DNA of 64,000 bases, from positions 1-64,000 of the forward strand of contig PHBH01000014.1 in NCBI GenBank assembly GCA_002840535.1, written 5' to 3'. The notes below the pieces were generated by a model, which was not told where the DNA came from, ran no database searches, and was given only the letters and a program-made list of their open reading frames with translations. The position numbers and the translations under genes are program-made. Positions 47,273 through 56,051 of the stretch are shown here, in pieces. The DNA is from Deltaproteobacteria bacterium HGW-Deltaproteobacteria-15 (GTDB taxonomy: Bacteria; Desulfobacterota; DSM-4660; Desulfatiglandales; HGW-15). The stretch's first letter is position 1. The number at the start of each line of letters is the position of its first letter.

Positions 47273-49357
47273 TCACGCCTGTCTCAGGGTAATGTCGCCG
47301 ACGGATTGTACCTCCAACCCGCCCGGTATCTCGCTGTGCGAGAAAACGGTGGCAGTTATCTGGAACCTTTCGCAGAGCTTTTTCAAGTGCCTCCTGATTG
47401 TCGTAGAACACAGGATCACGGGTTGCTCGATCTTGACGGATGCCTTGTCCAGCGATTTCTGAATCGCCTGGATGACGCCTTTTGCCTGCTGCGGCTCCAG
47501 TGCCAGGTAGGAGCCGTATTCGGTGGGGTTGATGCCCCGGGATATCATCTCCTCCACATCCGCTCCCACTGTCAGCGCCTTCAATGACCGGTTGTGCACA
47601 AAAGGTTTGGTCAGGGAGCGGGCCAGTCTCTGCCGGACATACTCTGTCAGGAGATCCGTGTCCTTTGTCATGACCGCATAATCCGCCAGGGTTTCCAGAA
47701 TGGTCAGGAAATCCCTGATCGAAACCTGTTCGCGAACAAGATTCTGCAGAACCTTCTGGATGGAACCCAGGCTCAGAAGCGCCGGAGTCAGCTCCTCGAC
47801 CACCTTCGGGTGCGTCTTGGTGCTGTTCTCCAGGAGCCGCTGAACCTCCTGTCTTCCCAGGAACTCGTGACCGTGCTGGCGGGCAACCTCCGCAAGATGG
47901 GTTGTGATGACACTGGGCAAATCCACCACCGTGTATCCGGCGAATTGCGCATCCGATTTCTTCTCTTCAGAGATCCAGAGCGCAGGAAGACCGAAGGCGG
48001 GGTCTTTGGTCGCAATGCCGTTTATTTTGGATTTCACGTCACCGGGATCAATGGCGAGGTAATGATCAGCCATGACCTCCGATTTGGCCACCGTATTGCC
48101 CTTGATGGAAAAGGCATACTCATTGGGCTTCAACTCCAGGTTGTCCCGGATATGGAGAGAAGGCATGATGATGCCCAGTTCCATGGCGATCTGTTTTCTG
48201 AGCGCACGAATCCTGTCGAGGAGATTCCCCTGCTTCTTGTTGTCAACCAGAGGAATGAGGCCGTAGCCGATCTCCATCTCCAGCATGTCCAGAGGAAGAA
48301 GTCTTTCCACCTGTTCGGGTCCGAGATCTTCCGGTCCCTGCTTCGCCTCCTTTACCGCTCCGTCCTCCTCCGGTTTACTGGCCGTCTGGGTCCTGGCCAT
48401 CGCATACACGGCTCCGGCGAGGAGCATGAAAGGAAGGGCGGGCATGCCCGGAAAAAGACTGAACAGAAAGATGATTCCCGAGGCAATCTTGAGAGCCCGG
48501 GGCTGGAGACCGAACTGGGTCATCAGTTCGGATCCCATATTGCCCTCGGAAGCCGCCCTGGTGACCAGAATGCCTGCCGCGGTGGATATGACCAGCGCCG
48601 GAATCTGGGAAACCAGTCCGTCTCCTATGGTGAGGAGGGTATAGTTCTGAAGCGCCGTGGACATATCCAGTCCCATCTGCAGGATGCCGATCACGAACCC
48701 GCCGACGATGTTGATCATGGTGATCAGGATCCCTGCGATGGCATCTCCGCGAACGAACTTGCTGGCACCGTCCATGGCCCCGTAGAACTCCGCCTCTTTC
48801 GAGATCTGGGACCGGCGCGTTCTCGCCTCTTTCTCATCTATGAGGCCTGCATTCAGATCCGCATCGATGGCCATCTGCTTTCCCGGCATGGCGTCCAGGG
48901 TGAATCGCGCAGCCACCTCGGCGATTCTCCCGGACCCTTTGGTGATCACCACGAAGTTGATGACCACGAGGATAACGAAGACTACCAGTCCTACCGTCGG
49001 ATTCCCGCCCACAACAAAAGATCCGAAGCTCTTGATGATCTTTCCGGCAGCCATGGTGCCGCCGTGTCCCTCCAGAAGGATGAGACGGGTGGAGGCGATG
49101 TTGAGCGAAAGCCGGAAAAGCGTGGTAACCAGCAGCAGGGACGGGAAGACGGAGAAATCAAGCGGCCTGGCGGCATAGAGTGTCAGAAGGAGAATCAGGA
49201 TGCTCAGGGTGATGTTGAAGGCAAGGAGGATATCGAGGATCGCTGTGGGCAAGGGGATGATCATGACCATCAGGATGCCCACCACTCCAATGGAGACCCC
49301 GATATCTACGTTTGCCCCCAGGAAAGGTTTTGCCGCCTGTAGCTTTAAGACGTCCAT
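47273..49357 (-). CDS. flhA: flagellar export gate protein FlhA
   Basis: A 694-aa inner-membrane export protein. Eight hydrophobic segments cover residues 15-330 with MIIPLPTAILDILLAFNITLSILILL and the FHIPEP-type loop VAARFTLDAMPGKQMAIDADLNAGLIDEKEARTRR. The cytoplasmic domain has ALRKQIAMELGIIMPSLHIRDNLELKPNEYAFSIKGN and LTEYVRQRLARSLTKPFVHNRSLKAL. It is full length. It starts 3 bp after flhB and is part of the motA-to-fliA series. Confidence 0.97.
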   Translation of the reverse strand: MDVLKLQAAKPFLGANVDIGVSIGVVGILMVMIIPLPTAILDILLAFNITLSILILLLTLYAARPLDFSVFPSLLLVTTLFRLSLNIASTRLILLEGHGGTMAAGKIIKSFGSFVVGGNPTVGLVVFVILVVINFVVITKGSGRIAEVAARFTLDAMPGKQMAIDADLNAGLIDEKEARTRRSQISKEAEFYGAMDGASKFVRGDAIAGILITMINIVGGFVIGILQMGLDMSTALQNYTLLTIGDGLVSQIPALVISTAAGILVTRAASEGNMGSELMTQFGLQPRALKIASGIIFLFSLFPGMPALPFMLLAGAVYAMARTQTASKPEEDGAVKEAKQGPEDLGPEQVERLLPLDMLEMEIGYGLIPLVDNKKQGNLLDRIRALRKQIAMELGIIMPSLHIRDNLELKPNEYAFSIKGNTVAKSEVMADHYLAIDPGDVKSKINGIATKDPAFGLPALWISEEKKSDAQFAGYTVVDLPSVITTHLAEVARQHGHEFLGRQEVQRLLENSTKTHPKVVEELTPALLSLGSIQKVLQNLVREQVSIRDFLTILETLADYAVMTKDTDLLTEYVRQRLARSLTKPFVHNRSLKALTVGADVEEMISRGINPTEYGSYLALEPQQAKGVIQAIQKSLDKASVKIEQPVILCSTTIRRHLKKLCERFQITATVFSHSEIPGGLEVQSVGDITLRQA

Positions 49358-49360
49358 CTC

Positions 49361-50434
49361 TTATGCCCTCGTCGACCCTTTCTTTTTCAGCCGGTACACA
49401 TAAGCCAGGATTTCCGCTACTGCCTGATAAAGGCGACTCGGGATTTCCTCGCCAAGCTCCAATTTATACAAGTTCTGTGCCAGGGGTCGATTCTCCACGA
49501 CAGGCACCCTGCTCTGTTCTGCAACCCCCCTGATTCTCAAGGCAATATGATCGGCCCCCTTCGCAACAATCTTGGGAGCTTTCATCTTTGCGGAATCGTA
49601 ACGAAGGGCTATCGCAAGGTGCGTCGGGTTGGTGATTACCACGTCCGCCTTCGGGACTTCCTCCATCATCCTTCGCCTTGCCATCTCCCGCTGGATGGAT
49701 CGAATCCGGGACTTCACCATGGGGTCGCCTTCCGTCTGTTTGTACTCATCCTTGAGTTCCTGTTTACTCATCCGAAGTTTGCGCTCGAATTCCCATCTCT
49801 GGTAGAAGTAATCCAGGATTGCGAGGACCGCGATGACCATGCAGCACCGGATGGTCAGTTTCCAGGAAGTCAACCCTAACCAGGACAGAATGGCCCACCG
49901 GTCCTGGTAAATGAGAGGAACGAAATTCGGAAACGCCTCTTTCAGTGTGGAGAAGGCGACCCACCCCACAATCGTGAGTTTTGCAAGGGACTTGGCCAGC
50001 TCGGACAGAGAGCGAACGGAAAACATTCTCTGAAGACCCTGAACAGGGTCGATTTTTGACGCCTTTGGCGCCAGCGCTTCGACACTCCAGAGGAACCCGA
50101 CTTGAAGGTAATTGACTCCAAGGGCCACAACGAACGCCAGGATCATGATGGGGAGGATAAGCAGCAGAAACTCCCTGAGCGTTTGCATGGAAAATTCCAC
50201 AATATTCATGTCCGATGCGGATATGGAGGGAATTCGAGAAAAGGTCCTCTCCATCAGCATCCCCAACTCCGATGACATTCCCTTCGCCGCAAAGAAGAGG
50301 TACACGGTGCACGCGCACAGTACGGCTACGGCCCCCAACTCCTTGCTCTTGGCGACCTCTCCCTTTTTTCTGGCCTCCTCCCTCCGTTTGGGACTAGCCG
50401 GTTCGGTCTTATCCTGAAAACGGTCTTCCGCCAT
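49361..50434 (-). CDS. flhB: flagellar export switch protein FlhB
   Basis: A 357-aa export-gate protein: four transmembrane helices (about 30-210), then the cytoplasmic domain with the autocleavage motif in DVVITNPTHLAIALRYD. N-terminal KTEPASPKRREEARKKGEVAKSKEL is the family opening. The C-terminus (IPSRLYQAVAEILAYVYRLKKK) is mirrored by the small homologue at 41487-41798. It controls the switch from hook to filament export together with FliK. Confidence 0.97.
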   Translation of the reverse strand: MAEDRFQDKTEPASPKRREEARKKGEVAKSKELGAVAVLCACTVYLFFAAKGMSSELGMLMERTFSRIPSISASDMNIVEFSMQTLREFLLLILPIMILAFVVALGVNYLQVGFLWSVEALAPKASKIDPVQGLQRMFSVRSLSELAKSLAKLTIVGWVAFSTLKEAFPNFVPLIYQDRWAILSWLGLTSWKLTIRCCMVIAVLAILDYFYQRWEFERKLRMSKQELKDEYKQTEGDPMVKSRIRSIQREMARRRMMEEVPKADVVITNPTHLAIALRYDSAKMKAPKIVAKGADHIALRIRGVAEQSRVPVVENRPLAQNLYKLELGEEIPSRLYQAVAEILAYVYRLKKKGSTRA

Positions 50435-50449
50435 CGTTTCTCTTCTTTG

Positions 50450-50550
50450 CGTTCAGGGGTTCAGTGTTGAGGGTTAAGTGGTGCGCCGGTGACTCCGCTG
50501 GACTCCGAACCCCTGGACACTGAACACTTGGAATTCCCAACTTCCATTTT
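50450..50550. repeat. heptamer word array between flhB and fliR
   Basis: GGTTCAG TGTTGAG GGTTAAG on the left and TGGACAC TGAACAC TTGGAAT on the right keep a 7-bp period and are roughly complementary. It sits inside the motA-to-fliA series. Confidence 0.8.
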
Positions 50551-50552
50551 TG

Positions 50553-51329
50553 CTAACTCATCAACTTCAGCATCCGGAGCAGCAGCTGGCCTATCCCCCT
50601 GGTCATATCGCCGAAGTAGGGACCCAGGTTGCTCAGAGTGAGGCCGAAAAGAATGAGCCCCACGCTGATGTTCAAAGGAAACCCGATCATGAGGATGTTC
50701 GTTTGGGGCACCGTTCTTGCCACGATTCCGAGACACAGGTTGGTCAGGAAGAGCGCTATGAGAATAGGGGCGGCGATCTTAAGCGCGATCAGGAACATCT
50801 GCCCCCCGAGATCGATTAGCAGGTTCGCAAGAGGCTCCTTTGGAACGAACGTGCACGGGGGCACCAGGTGGAAAGATTTCACAATGGCCGCGATGAAGAG
50901 ATGGTGTCCGTCCATGGCGAAGAAGAGCAGGATCATGAATATGTACAGGAACTGCGACAGAGAAGTGGACTGCGCTCCGTCCTGAGGATCGATGGCTCTT
51001 GCCATGGAAAAGCCCATCTGGAAACCCATGAACTGCCCTGCGAGCTGGACCGCGGAAAAGAAAATCCTTACTCCGAATCCCAGGCAGAGACCCAGCATCG
51101 CTTCCGACAGGACACCCGCGACCACCTCCGGAACGGTTTGAGGAAAAAATTGCGGAGCGGGAACGACGGGAGTCACTATGAGTCCAATCAAAGCGGAAAG
51201 GCAGATCTTCCAGACGAAGGGCATCCCGCTTCCTCCGAAGAGAGGGAGGAAAAAAAACAGGATGCTCACCCGAATGAAAACCCAGAAGAAGCCCTGCATC
51301 TGTTCCAGTGTTTCCATCGGGAAAAGCAT
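50553..51329 (-). CDS. fliR: flagellar export protein FliR
   Basis: A 258-aa inner-membrane protein with about six hydrophobic segments. Family features: FFWVFIRVSILFFFLPLFGGSGMPFVWKICLSALIGL, LSEAMLGLCLGFGVRIFFSAVQLAGQFMGFQMGFSMARAIDPQDGAQ and GIVARTVPQTNILMIGFPLNISVGLILFGLTL. It forms the export pore with FliP and FliQ. It is full length. Confidence 0.96.
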   Translation of the reverse strand: MLFPMETLEQMQGFFWVFIRVSILFFFLPLFGGSGMPFVWKICLSALIGLIVTPVVPAPQFFPQTVPEVVAGVLSEAMLGLCLGFGVRIFFSAVQLAGQFMGFQMGFSMARAIDPQDGAQSTSLSQFLYIFMILLFFAMDGHHLFIAAIVKSFHLVPPCTFVPKEPLANLLIDLGGQMFLIALKIAAPILIALFLTNLCLGIVARTVPQTNILMIGFPLNISVGLILFGLTLSNLGPYFGDMTRGIGQLLLRMLKLMS

Positions 51330-51359
51330 GGTGTTACCTGTTTGCCGAGTTCGTCATGT

Positions 51360-51445
51360 TTATCTGGTTTGTTTGGTTTTTTTGGTTTTTTTGGTTTTTT
51401 TGGTTTAAAACCTGAGGAACAAAACAAACCAAACAGACTAGAAAA
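51360..51445. repeat. 9-bp-period T/G array between fliR and fliQ
   Basis: Three GGTTTTTTT units plus variants on one side, and AACAAAACAAACCAAACAG on the other, form an imperfect inverted array. It occupies most of the 132-bp fliR-fliQ gap, where related operons usually have little or no spacer. Confidence 0.8.
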
Positions 51446-51461
51446 CCCGCTGTCAACCGCC

Positions 51462-51731
51462 TTACCTCACCGCCATCGGCAGGCTTGTAATGACGCTGTT
51501 CATGAAACTGGTGAGCTTCTCAATCATCCATGGAGCCGACAACAGAAGAGCGAGAAGAACCGCTACGATCTTGGGGACAAAGGAAAGGGTCATCTCCTGG
51601 ATCTGCGTGGTCGCCTGGAGCACGGCAATAATCAAACCCACCGCCAGTCCAACCCCCAGCAGCGGGGCCGACAAAAGCAGTGTCAGTTTGATCGCCTCCG
51701 CGCCAATACCGATGATATACTCCGGCGTCAT
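51462..51731 (-). CDS. fliQ: flagellar export protein FliQ
   Basis: An 89-aa protein with two membrane helices: MTPEYIIGIGAEAIKLTLLLSAPLLGVGLAVGLIIAVLQATTQIQEMTLSFVPKIVAVLLALLLSAPWM is typical of FliQ. It packs around the FliP/FliR pore. It starts 10 bp after fliP. Confidence 0.96.
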   Translation of the reverse strand: MTPEYIIGIGAEAIKLTLLLSAPLLGVGLAVGLIIAVLQATTQIQEMTLSFVPKIVAVLLALLLSAPWMIEKLTSFMNSVITSLPMAVR

Positions 51732-51741
51732 GGATTCTCCT

Positions 51742-52515
51742 TTATGCGAAACTCTTGATCATGGAACCCACAAGGAGGTGCCAACCGTCCACCAGCACGA
51801 AGAGCATCAACTTGAAGGGGAGCGATACCATGAAGGGAGGGAGCATCATCATCCCCATGGACAGAAGCACGCTTGCCACGACCATGTCGATCACCAGGAA
51901 CGGGATATAAATCAGGAAGCCGATTTCAAAGGCCGTCTTGAGCTCACTGATGACGAAGGAGGAGATCAGAACAGTGGTTGGAATCTCCTCGAGGGTATCC
52001 GGTTTTTTCGTTTTGGAGATATTGATAAACAGCGAGAGATCCTTCTTGCGCGTCTGCTTGAACATGAACTCCCTCATGGGATCGAGGGCCTTTTTCAAGG
52101 CCTCCTCCTGGGATATCTCCTCGTCCAGATAGGGTCTCAATGCATCGGTGTGGATCCGCTGATACACGGGAGTCATGAGGAAAAAGGTCAACAGAAGGGC
52201 CAGCCCGATCATGATCTGGTTGGGCGGCATATTTTGAGTCCCCATCGCTTGGCGCACCATGGAAAAGACAACCGCGAGTCTCGTGAAAGAGGTCGTCATC
52301 ACCAGTATGGCGGGTGCGAGAGAAAGCACCGTGAGAAGAAAAAGAATCTGCAGCAGGACGGAGACCTGCTGGGGTTTATCCGCCTGTTCCAACGCGATCT
52401 TCAGAGAAGGAAGAGATACCGCATTCTGCGCCAGGAGAGGGGACGCGAATGCCGCCACAAGAAGGAACGCGCCCAAAAGGGTGCATCCCAGGATCTTTTT
52501 ATTGCGAAGCGTCAT
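51742..52515 (-). CDS. fliP: flagellar export protein FliP
   Basis: A 257-aa protein with a cleavable signal (LGCTLLGAFLLVAAFASPLLAQ) followed by the FliP core: LSLAPAILVMTTSFTRLAVVFSMVRQAMGTQNMPPNQIMIGLALLLTFFLM and FEIGFLIYIPFLVIDMVVASVLLSMGMMMLPPFMVSLPFKLMLFVLVDGW. It forms the pentameric export pore. It overlaps fliO by 17 bp. Confidence 0.97.
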   Translation of the reverse strand: MTLRNKKILGCTLLGAFLLVAAFASPLLAQNAVSLPSLKIALEQADKPQQVSVLLQILFLLTVLSLAPAILVMTTSFTRLAVVFSMVRQAMGTQNMPPNQIMIGLALLLTFFLMTPVYQRIHTDALRPYLDEEISQEEALKKALDPMREFMFKQTRKKDLSLFINISKTKKPDTLEEIPTTVLISSFVISELKTAFEIGFLIYIPFLVIDMVVASVLLSMGMMMLPPFMVSLPFKLMLFVLVDGWHLLVGSMIKSFA

Positions 52516-52897
52516 CTGTGGTCGATGTCTCCCGGCTTTTTTTCAATGAATGCAGTATCCCGGTCCCTGAAAGGAAGTCCTGAAAACCGGTTCCCTTCCT
52601 CAAGACCTCCTGATCCGGTTCCATAAGGGGCGGCCGATCCAGTGCCGTGATCAGGTTCACGTTTTCCGCGCCTATTCCCACGATCAGCCACTTGTCCGAG
52701 AACTCAACGAGCGCGAGCGCCCTCTTTGGTGCAATGCTCAGTGTCCCGAGCAGCCGCATTTGCGGAACATGTGCGGAACGGGGCTCTCCTCTGAGCCTCA
52801 ACCTCCTGGCCAGATAAAAGAGCAGAAGGATCAGCCCAAGAACCACCAGGAGCGATCCGAACATTCTCAAAGACATGCCGCCAAATTCCGGAGTCAA
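52499..52897 (-). CDS. fliO: flagellar biogenesis protein FliO
   Basis: A 132-aa protein with one membrane helix (MFGSLLVVLGLILLLFYLARRL) and a cytoplasmic beta domain (MRLLGTLSIAPKRALALVEFSDKWLIVGIGAENVNLI), the FliO layout. It helps assemble FliP rings. The position between fliN and fliP supports the call; sequence conservation in this family is low. Confidence 0.9.
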   Translation of the reverse strand: MTPEFGGMSLRMFGSLLVVLGLILLLFYLARRLRLRGEPRSAHVPQMRLLGTLSIAPKRALALVEFSDKWLIVGIGAENVNLITALDRPPLMEPDQEVLRKGTGFQDFLSGTGILHSLKKSRETSTTDDASQ

Positions 52898-52917
52898 GTT
52901 TTCAACCTCTTCGCTCG

Positions 52918-53274
52918 TTAGGTGAGCGTCTTCACTCGTTCACCGGGGCTGATGACATTTGTGAGCCGGATCCCGAATTTGTCGTTGACCACCACCACCT
53001 CGCCGTGGGCCATGAGTTTCTTGTTCACAAAGATATCCAGGGGCTGCTCGGTAGACTTGTTCAGCTCGACCACCGAACCCTGGCTCAACTTCAGCAGGTC
53101 TCCAATCGAAATCTTGGTCTTGCCGAGCTCGACCGAGATTTCCAGGGGGATGTCCAGCAGGAACTCCAGGTTCTGCTGCGAACCGTTTTCCTCCAATCCC
53201 GGTTGAATGTCGGCGAGGGTAACCTCCTTTGCGCCGGCCTGGGCTCCATCTTCTTTTTTGGCTTCCTGAGTCAT
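52918..53274 (-). CDS. fliN: flagellar motor switch protein FliN
   Basis: A 118-aa C-ring protein. After a variable N-terminus comes the SpoA domain: LEFLLDIPLEISVELGKTKISIGDLLKLSQGSVVELNKSTEQPLDIFVNKKLMAHGEVVVVNDKFGIRLTNV. It is complete. It follows fliM after 73 bp. Confidence 0.96.
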   Translation of the reverse strand: MTQEAKKEDGAQAGAKEVTLADIQPGLEENGSQQNLEFLLDIPLEISVELGKTKISIGDLLKLSQGSVVELNKSTEQPLDIFVNKKLMAHGEVVVVNDKFGIRLTNVISPGERVKTLT

Positions 53275-53347
53275 ATTGATAACCTCTTCTGCGAGCGGGT
53301 CTCTTCCACCCTTCCGCCCCTCGTTACATGATCTTTGAACGGCTTCC

Positions 53348-54328
53348 CTATTGCCTGTTCACAACAGGCTGCTCCACCTTGAAGACCTTCCTGTCGTTGT
53401 GCCGGCCCACATACCCCTCGTACTTCGGGATCCCTTCCACTTCCGCGGTCACCGGGTCCCTGAAATTGTTTTCCAGAACCAGGATATCCCCATTTCTCAA
53501 ATTCTGGAGCTGCTTCACAGAGAGAAAGGTCCGACCGAGTTGGACGCTCATCTCCACCTCGACAGGATAAATCCTCTCCTCGATCGCGTTCTGCCATTTC
53601 TGATCCGCAGCAGTCTCCTCACTCAGATAGGCCCCTGCGAGTTTTTGCCGGATTGGCTGATATGAGGATACGGGAATGCATACGAGGATTTTCCCCAGCG
53701 GTTTGTTCAACTCCACCTCGAATTTCGCAGAGACAAGCAGTTCCTCCGGCGGGATGACGTTCACAGCCAGGGGATTGCTCTCTGAGCGGATGAATTCGGT
53801 CTTGAGCGGATAAACCTCTTCCCACGCCTCCGTCAGATTGACCAGTGCCATTTGGACCACCTTTTCGACCACCCTTTTCTCGATGGGCGTAAAATCCCTT
53901 CCCTCTATCTTGGTGGACCCTGTTCCCGACCCGCCGAAAAAGGCCTCCACCAGGCTGAAAACAAGCCGGCTCTCCATCACGAGCATACCGAGTCCCCTGA
54001 GAGGATCGATCTTGAAAAGGTGCATGCTCGTGGGGACAGGAAGGGACTTCTGGAACTCCATGAACTTGATGGTTTCCACCGGCTCGGCACTGATGTCCAG
54101 AAATTTGCGGAGGATACTCGAAAGGCTCGCCCTTATTCTCTGGCAAAAGCGGGAATTGACAACCTCCAGGAGGGGCATGCTTCCCCTCACGTTTCTTCCG
54201 AGGCTCGTCCAGTCCAGGCTTTCAAGGGAGGACTCTATCTCGTCGGGTTTCTGCTCGCTTTCGATATCGCCCGTGTCGAGCCCTTTGAGTAGGGCATCTA
54301 CTTCATCTTGGGAGAGTAACTTGCTCAA
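53348..54328 (-). CDS. fliM: flagellar motor switch protein FliM
   Basis: A 326-aa C-ring protein. The N-terminus MSKLLSQDEVDALLKGLDTGD contains the CheY-P-binding LSQDEVDALL helix. The middle domain has NSRFCQRIRASLSSILRKFLDISAEP and the FGGSGTGSTKIEGRDFTPIEKRVV signature; the C-terminal SpoA domain has VEMSVQLGRTFLSVKQLQNLRNGDILVLENNFRDPVTAEVEGIPKYEGYVGRHN. It is complete. Confidence 0.97.
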   Translation of the reverse strand: MSKLLSQDEVDALLKGLDTGDIESEQKPDEIESSLESLDWTSLGRNVRGSMPLLEVVNSRFCQRIRASLSSILRKFLDISAEPVETIKFMEFQKSLPVPTSMHLFKIDPLRGLGMLVMESRLVFSLVEAFFGGSGTGSTKIEGRDFTPIEKRVVEKVVQMALVNLTEAWEEVYPLKTEFIRSESNPLAVNVIPPEELLVSAKFEVELNKPLGKILVCIPVSSYQPIRQKLAGAYLSEETAADQKWQNAIEERIYPVEVEMSVQLGRTFLSVKQLQNLRNGDILVLENNFRDPVTAEVEGIPKYEGYVGRHNDRKVFKVEQPVVNRQ

Positions 54329-54369
54329 GGGGACTGCCTTTCCGGTGTTTTCTCTCGGACAGCGTCCGG

Positions 54370-54891
54370 CTACTGCACAATGAATTCCGTAAAATAGATG
54401 TTCGTAATTCTGCCTGTCTTCAGATACTGGTTCAGCATGGCCATCATCTCCACACGAAGCTGCATCTTTCCGTCCAGGCTGCTGATGTCATCGTAATTCT
54501 TGCTGCTCAGGGTAGTCAGAATGGTGTCCTTCAATTGAGGGAGTCTCTTCTCAATTTCCGGAAGCACCTTGTCATCCGTAAGTTCAAGATCCATCTTCAC
54601 CTTCAGATATCTTTTGCCAAGGGGGTCGGCCAGGTTCACGATGAATGTATCCAGGGACCGGATCGGCCCTATTTCCACCTTCTTCTCTGCAGCGGCCGCC
54701 GCATGGGCCTTCTTCTTGTCCTTTGTCATCCCCTTGATCAAACCGGAGTTCCAGGCGTAAAACCCTCCCCCTGCCAGCACCATGGCGGCTACCACGATGA
54801 TGATGAGCTTCTTGGGGAATTTGCCCTTCTGCGGCTTTTCACTTTCTCCTCCTCTGGTTTTTTCTTCTTCGGCAGTGTCTTCCTTCACCAT
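54370..54891 (-). CDS. fliL: flagellar basal-body protein FliL
   Basis: A 173-aa stator-associated protein: a charged N-terminus, one transmembrane helix (KLIIIVVAAMVLAGGGFYAW), an Ala/Lys linker and a periplasmic domain with GPIRSLDTFIVNLADPLGKRYLKVKMDLELTDDKV and the end LNQYLKTGRITNIYFTEFIVQ. This is the canonical FliL; two diverged relatives are at 27954 and 43763. It lies between motA and fliM, where motB is absent. Confidence 0.95.
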   Translation of the reverse strand: MVKEDTAEEEKTRGGESEKPQKGKFPKKLIIIVVAAMVLAGGGFYAWNSGLIKGMTKDKKKAHAAAAAEKKVEIGPIRSLDTFIVNLADPLGKRYLKVKMDLELTDDKVLPEIEKRLPQLKDTILTTLSSKNYDDISSLDGKMQLRVEMMAMLNQYLKTGRITNIYFTEFIVQ

Positions 54892-54956
54892 TTCAGGTCT
54901 CCTTCTAGGCCGTTGCGGCTAAATCGCAGAACCCTGTTTCGCGTCCGATGGTTCTC

Positions 54957-55721
54957 TCATCTGAAAGATGACTCCCTCAATTCCAGCGGGAGGTAGGCAT
55001 TGAGCTTCTGTTCGATGATTCGCGGGTTGTCTCCCTTAGCAATGGCGATGATTCCCTCGGTCATCAGTTCCTTCATCATGACTTCCTGATTGCTCCTTGT
55101 CTTGAGTTTCCCTGCAACGGGCAGGCAGAAAAGATTTGCCAGGATGGCGCCGTAGAAAGTAGTCAGAAGAGCCACGGCCATGGCCGGACCGATGCTGCTG
55201 GGATCATCCATCGTTTTCAGCATCTGGACGAGGCCGATGAGTGTTCCGATCATTCCGAGCGCCGGAGCGAAGGTGCCCAGGGTTGTGAAGATCTCGGATC
55301 CGAGCTTGTGTCTTTCCTGTATGGAGATGATCTCGGTTCCCAGAATTTCTCTGATGGAATTGGGCTCCAGGCCGTCGACGGAGAGTTGGAGCCCTTTTTT
55401 CATGAAGTCGTCTCTCATGTCGCCAATGCTGTTTTCCAGGGCCAGAATCCCCTCTCTGCGGGCAACGCCCGCCAGGGATACGAAGCTGGAGATCAATCCG
55501 TGCACGGTATACCCCTGATGAAAAAAGGCGTTTTTCACAACCTTCAGAACCCTCAACACCTCCGGCAGCGGGTAATTGATCAACGTTGCCCCGAACGTGC
55601 CCCCCAGGACAATCATCATCGAGGGGACGTCAAAAAAGAGCACGATGTCGCCGCCGATCACGATCGCGGTCAAAACAAGGGCGAACGCGCACACAATTCC
55701 AACGACGGTTGCAATATCCAT
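54957..55721 (-). CDS. motA: flagellar motor stator protein MotA
   Basis: A 254-aa inner-membrane protein with four transmembrane helices. Family motifs: GGDIVLFFDVPSMMIVLGGTFGATLINYPL, RREGILALENSIGDMRDDFMKKGLQLSVDG, TLGTFAPALGMIGTLIGLVQMLKTMDDPSSIGPAMAVALLTTFYGAILAN. It is the first gene of the long series running to fliA, behind a good sigma-54 site. The partner motB, normally next in line, is missing; only 65 bp separate motA and fliL. Confidence 0.96.
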   Translation of the reverse strand: MDIATVVGIVCAFALVLTAIVIGGDIVLFFDVPSMMIVLGGTFGATLINYPLPEVLRVLKVVKNAFFHQGYTVHGLISSFVSLAGVARREGILALENSIGDMRDDFMKKGLQLSVDGLEPNSIREILGTEIISIQERHKLGSEIFTTLGTFAPALGMIGTLIGLVQMLKTMDDPSSIGPAMAVALLTTFYGAILANLFCLPVAGKLKTRSNQEVMMKELMTEGIIAIAKGDNPRIIEQKLNAYLPLELRESSFR

Positions 55722-56051
55722 TGATGGACATTCTCCTGTTAATGGATCTGTGCCCTTGAATGAAGCAACCTCTATGCCATAATCGAGGGAGAGGGAGGGT
55801 ACAAGATTACTCGCGGAATTTCATTGGTTTCCGGAGGTGTGTGAAGCGCCTGGGAAGGGCTTGCGTCGGGTTTGAAAGACTCCTCTGTTCATGGACGAGT
55901 CAATGGTTTGACGGTAGGGGATTCTCCGGGGAAGATGAACGTCGAACATTGAACATCGAACGTCCAACATCGAATGGAAATCGGGAACCCGAATCCTAGA
56001 CTCAGCACCCCGGCCACCTCTTTGCAGTCGGCGGCATTGCTGAATGCTGAT
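55722..56051. other. spacer between maf and motA
   Basis: Holds the sigma-54 site of motA (55763-55780) and a heptamer array GAACGTC GAACATT GAACATC GAACGTC CAACATC (about 55939-55975). No gene is seen. Confidence 0.7.
55763..55780 (-). promoter_or_regulatory. sigma-54 promoter of the motA operon
   Basis: On the minus strand TGGCATAGAGGTTGCTT has GG (55778-55777) and GC (55766-55765) 12 bp apart and a perfect -12 box. The core matches the site before fliK at 15 of 16 bases. The start point is about 55753. Confidence 0.8.

Noticed and set aside
47594-49342. Long plus-strand ORF (582 codons) opposite flhA
   Set aside because: It is the antisense shadow of the clearly conserved flhA gene; its translation is Arg/His/Gly-rich without any domain.
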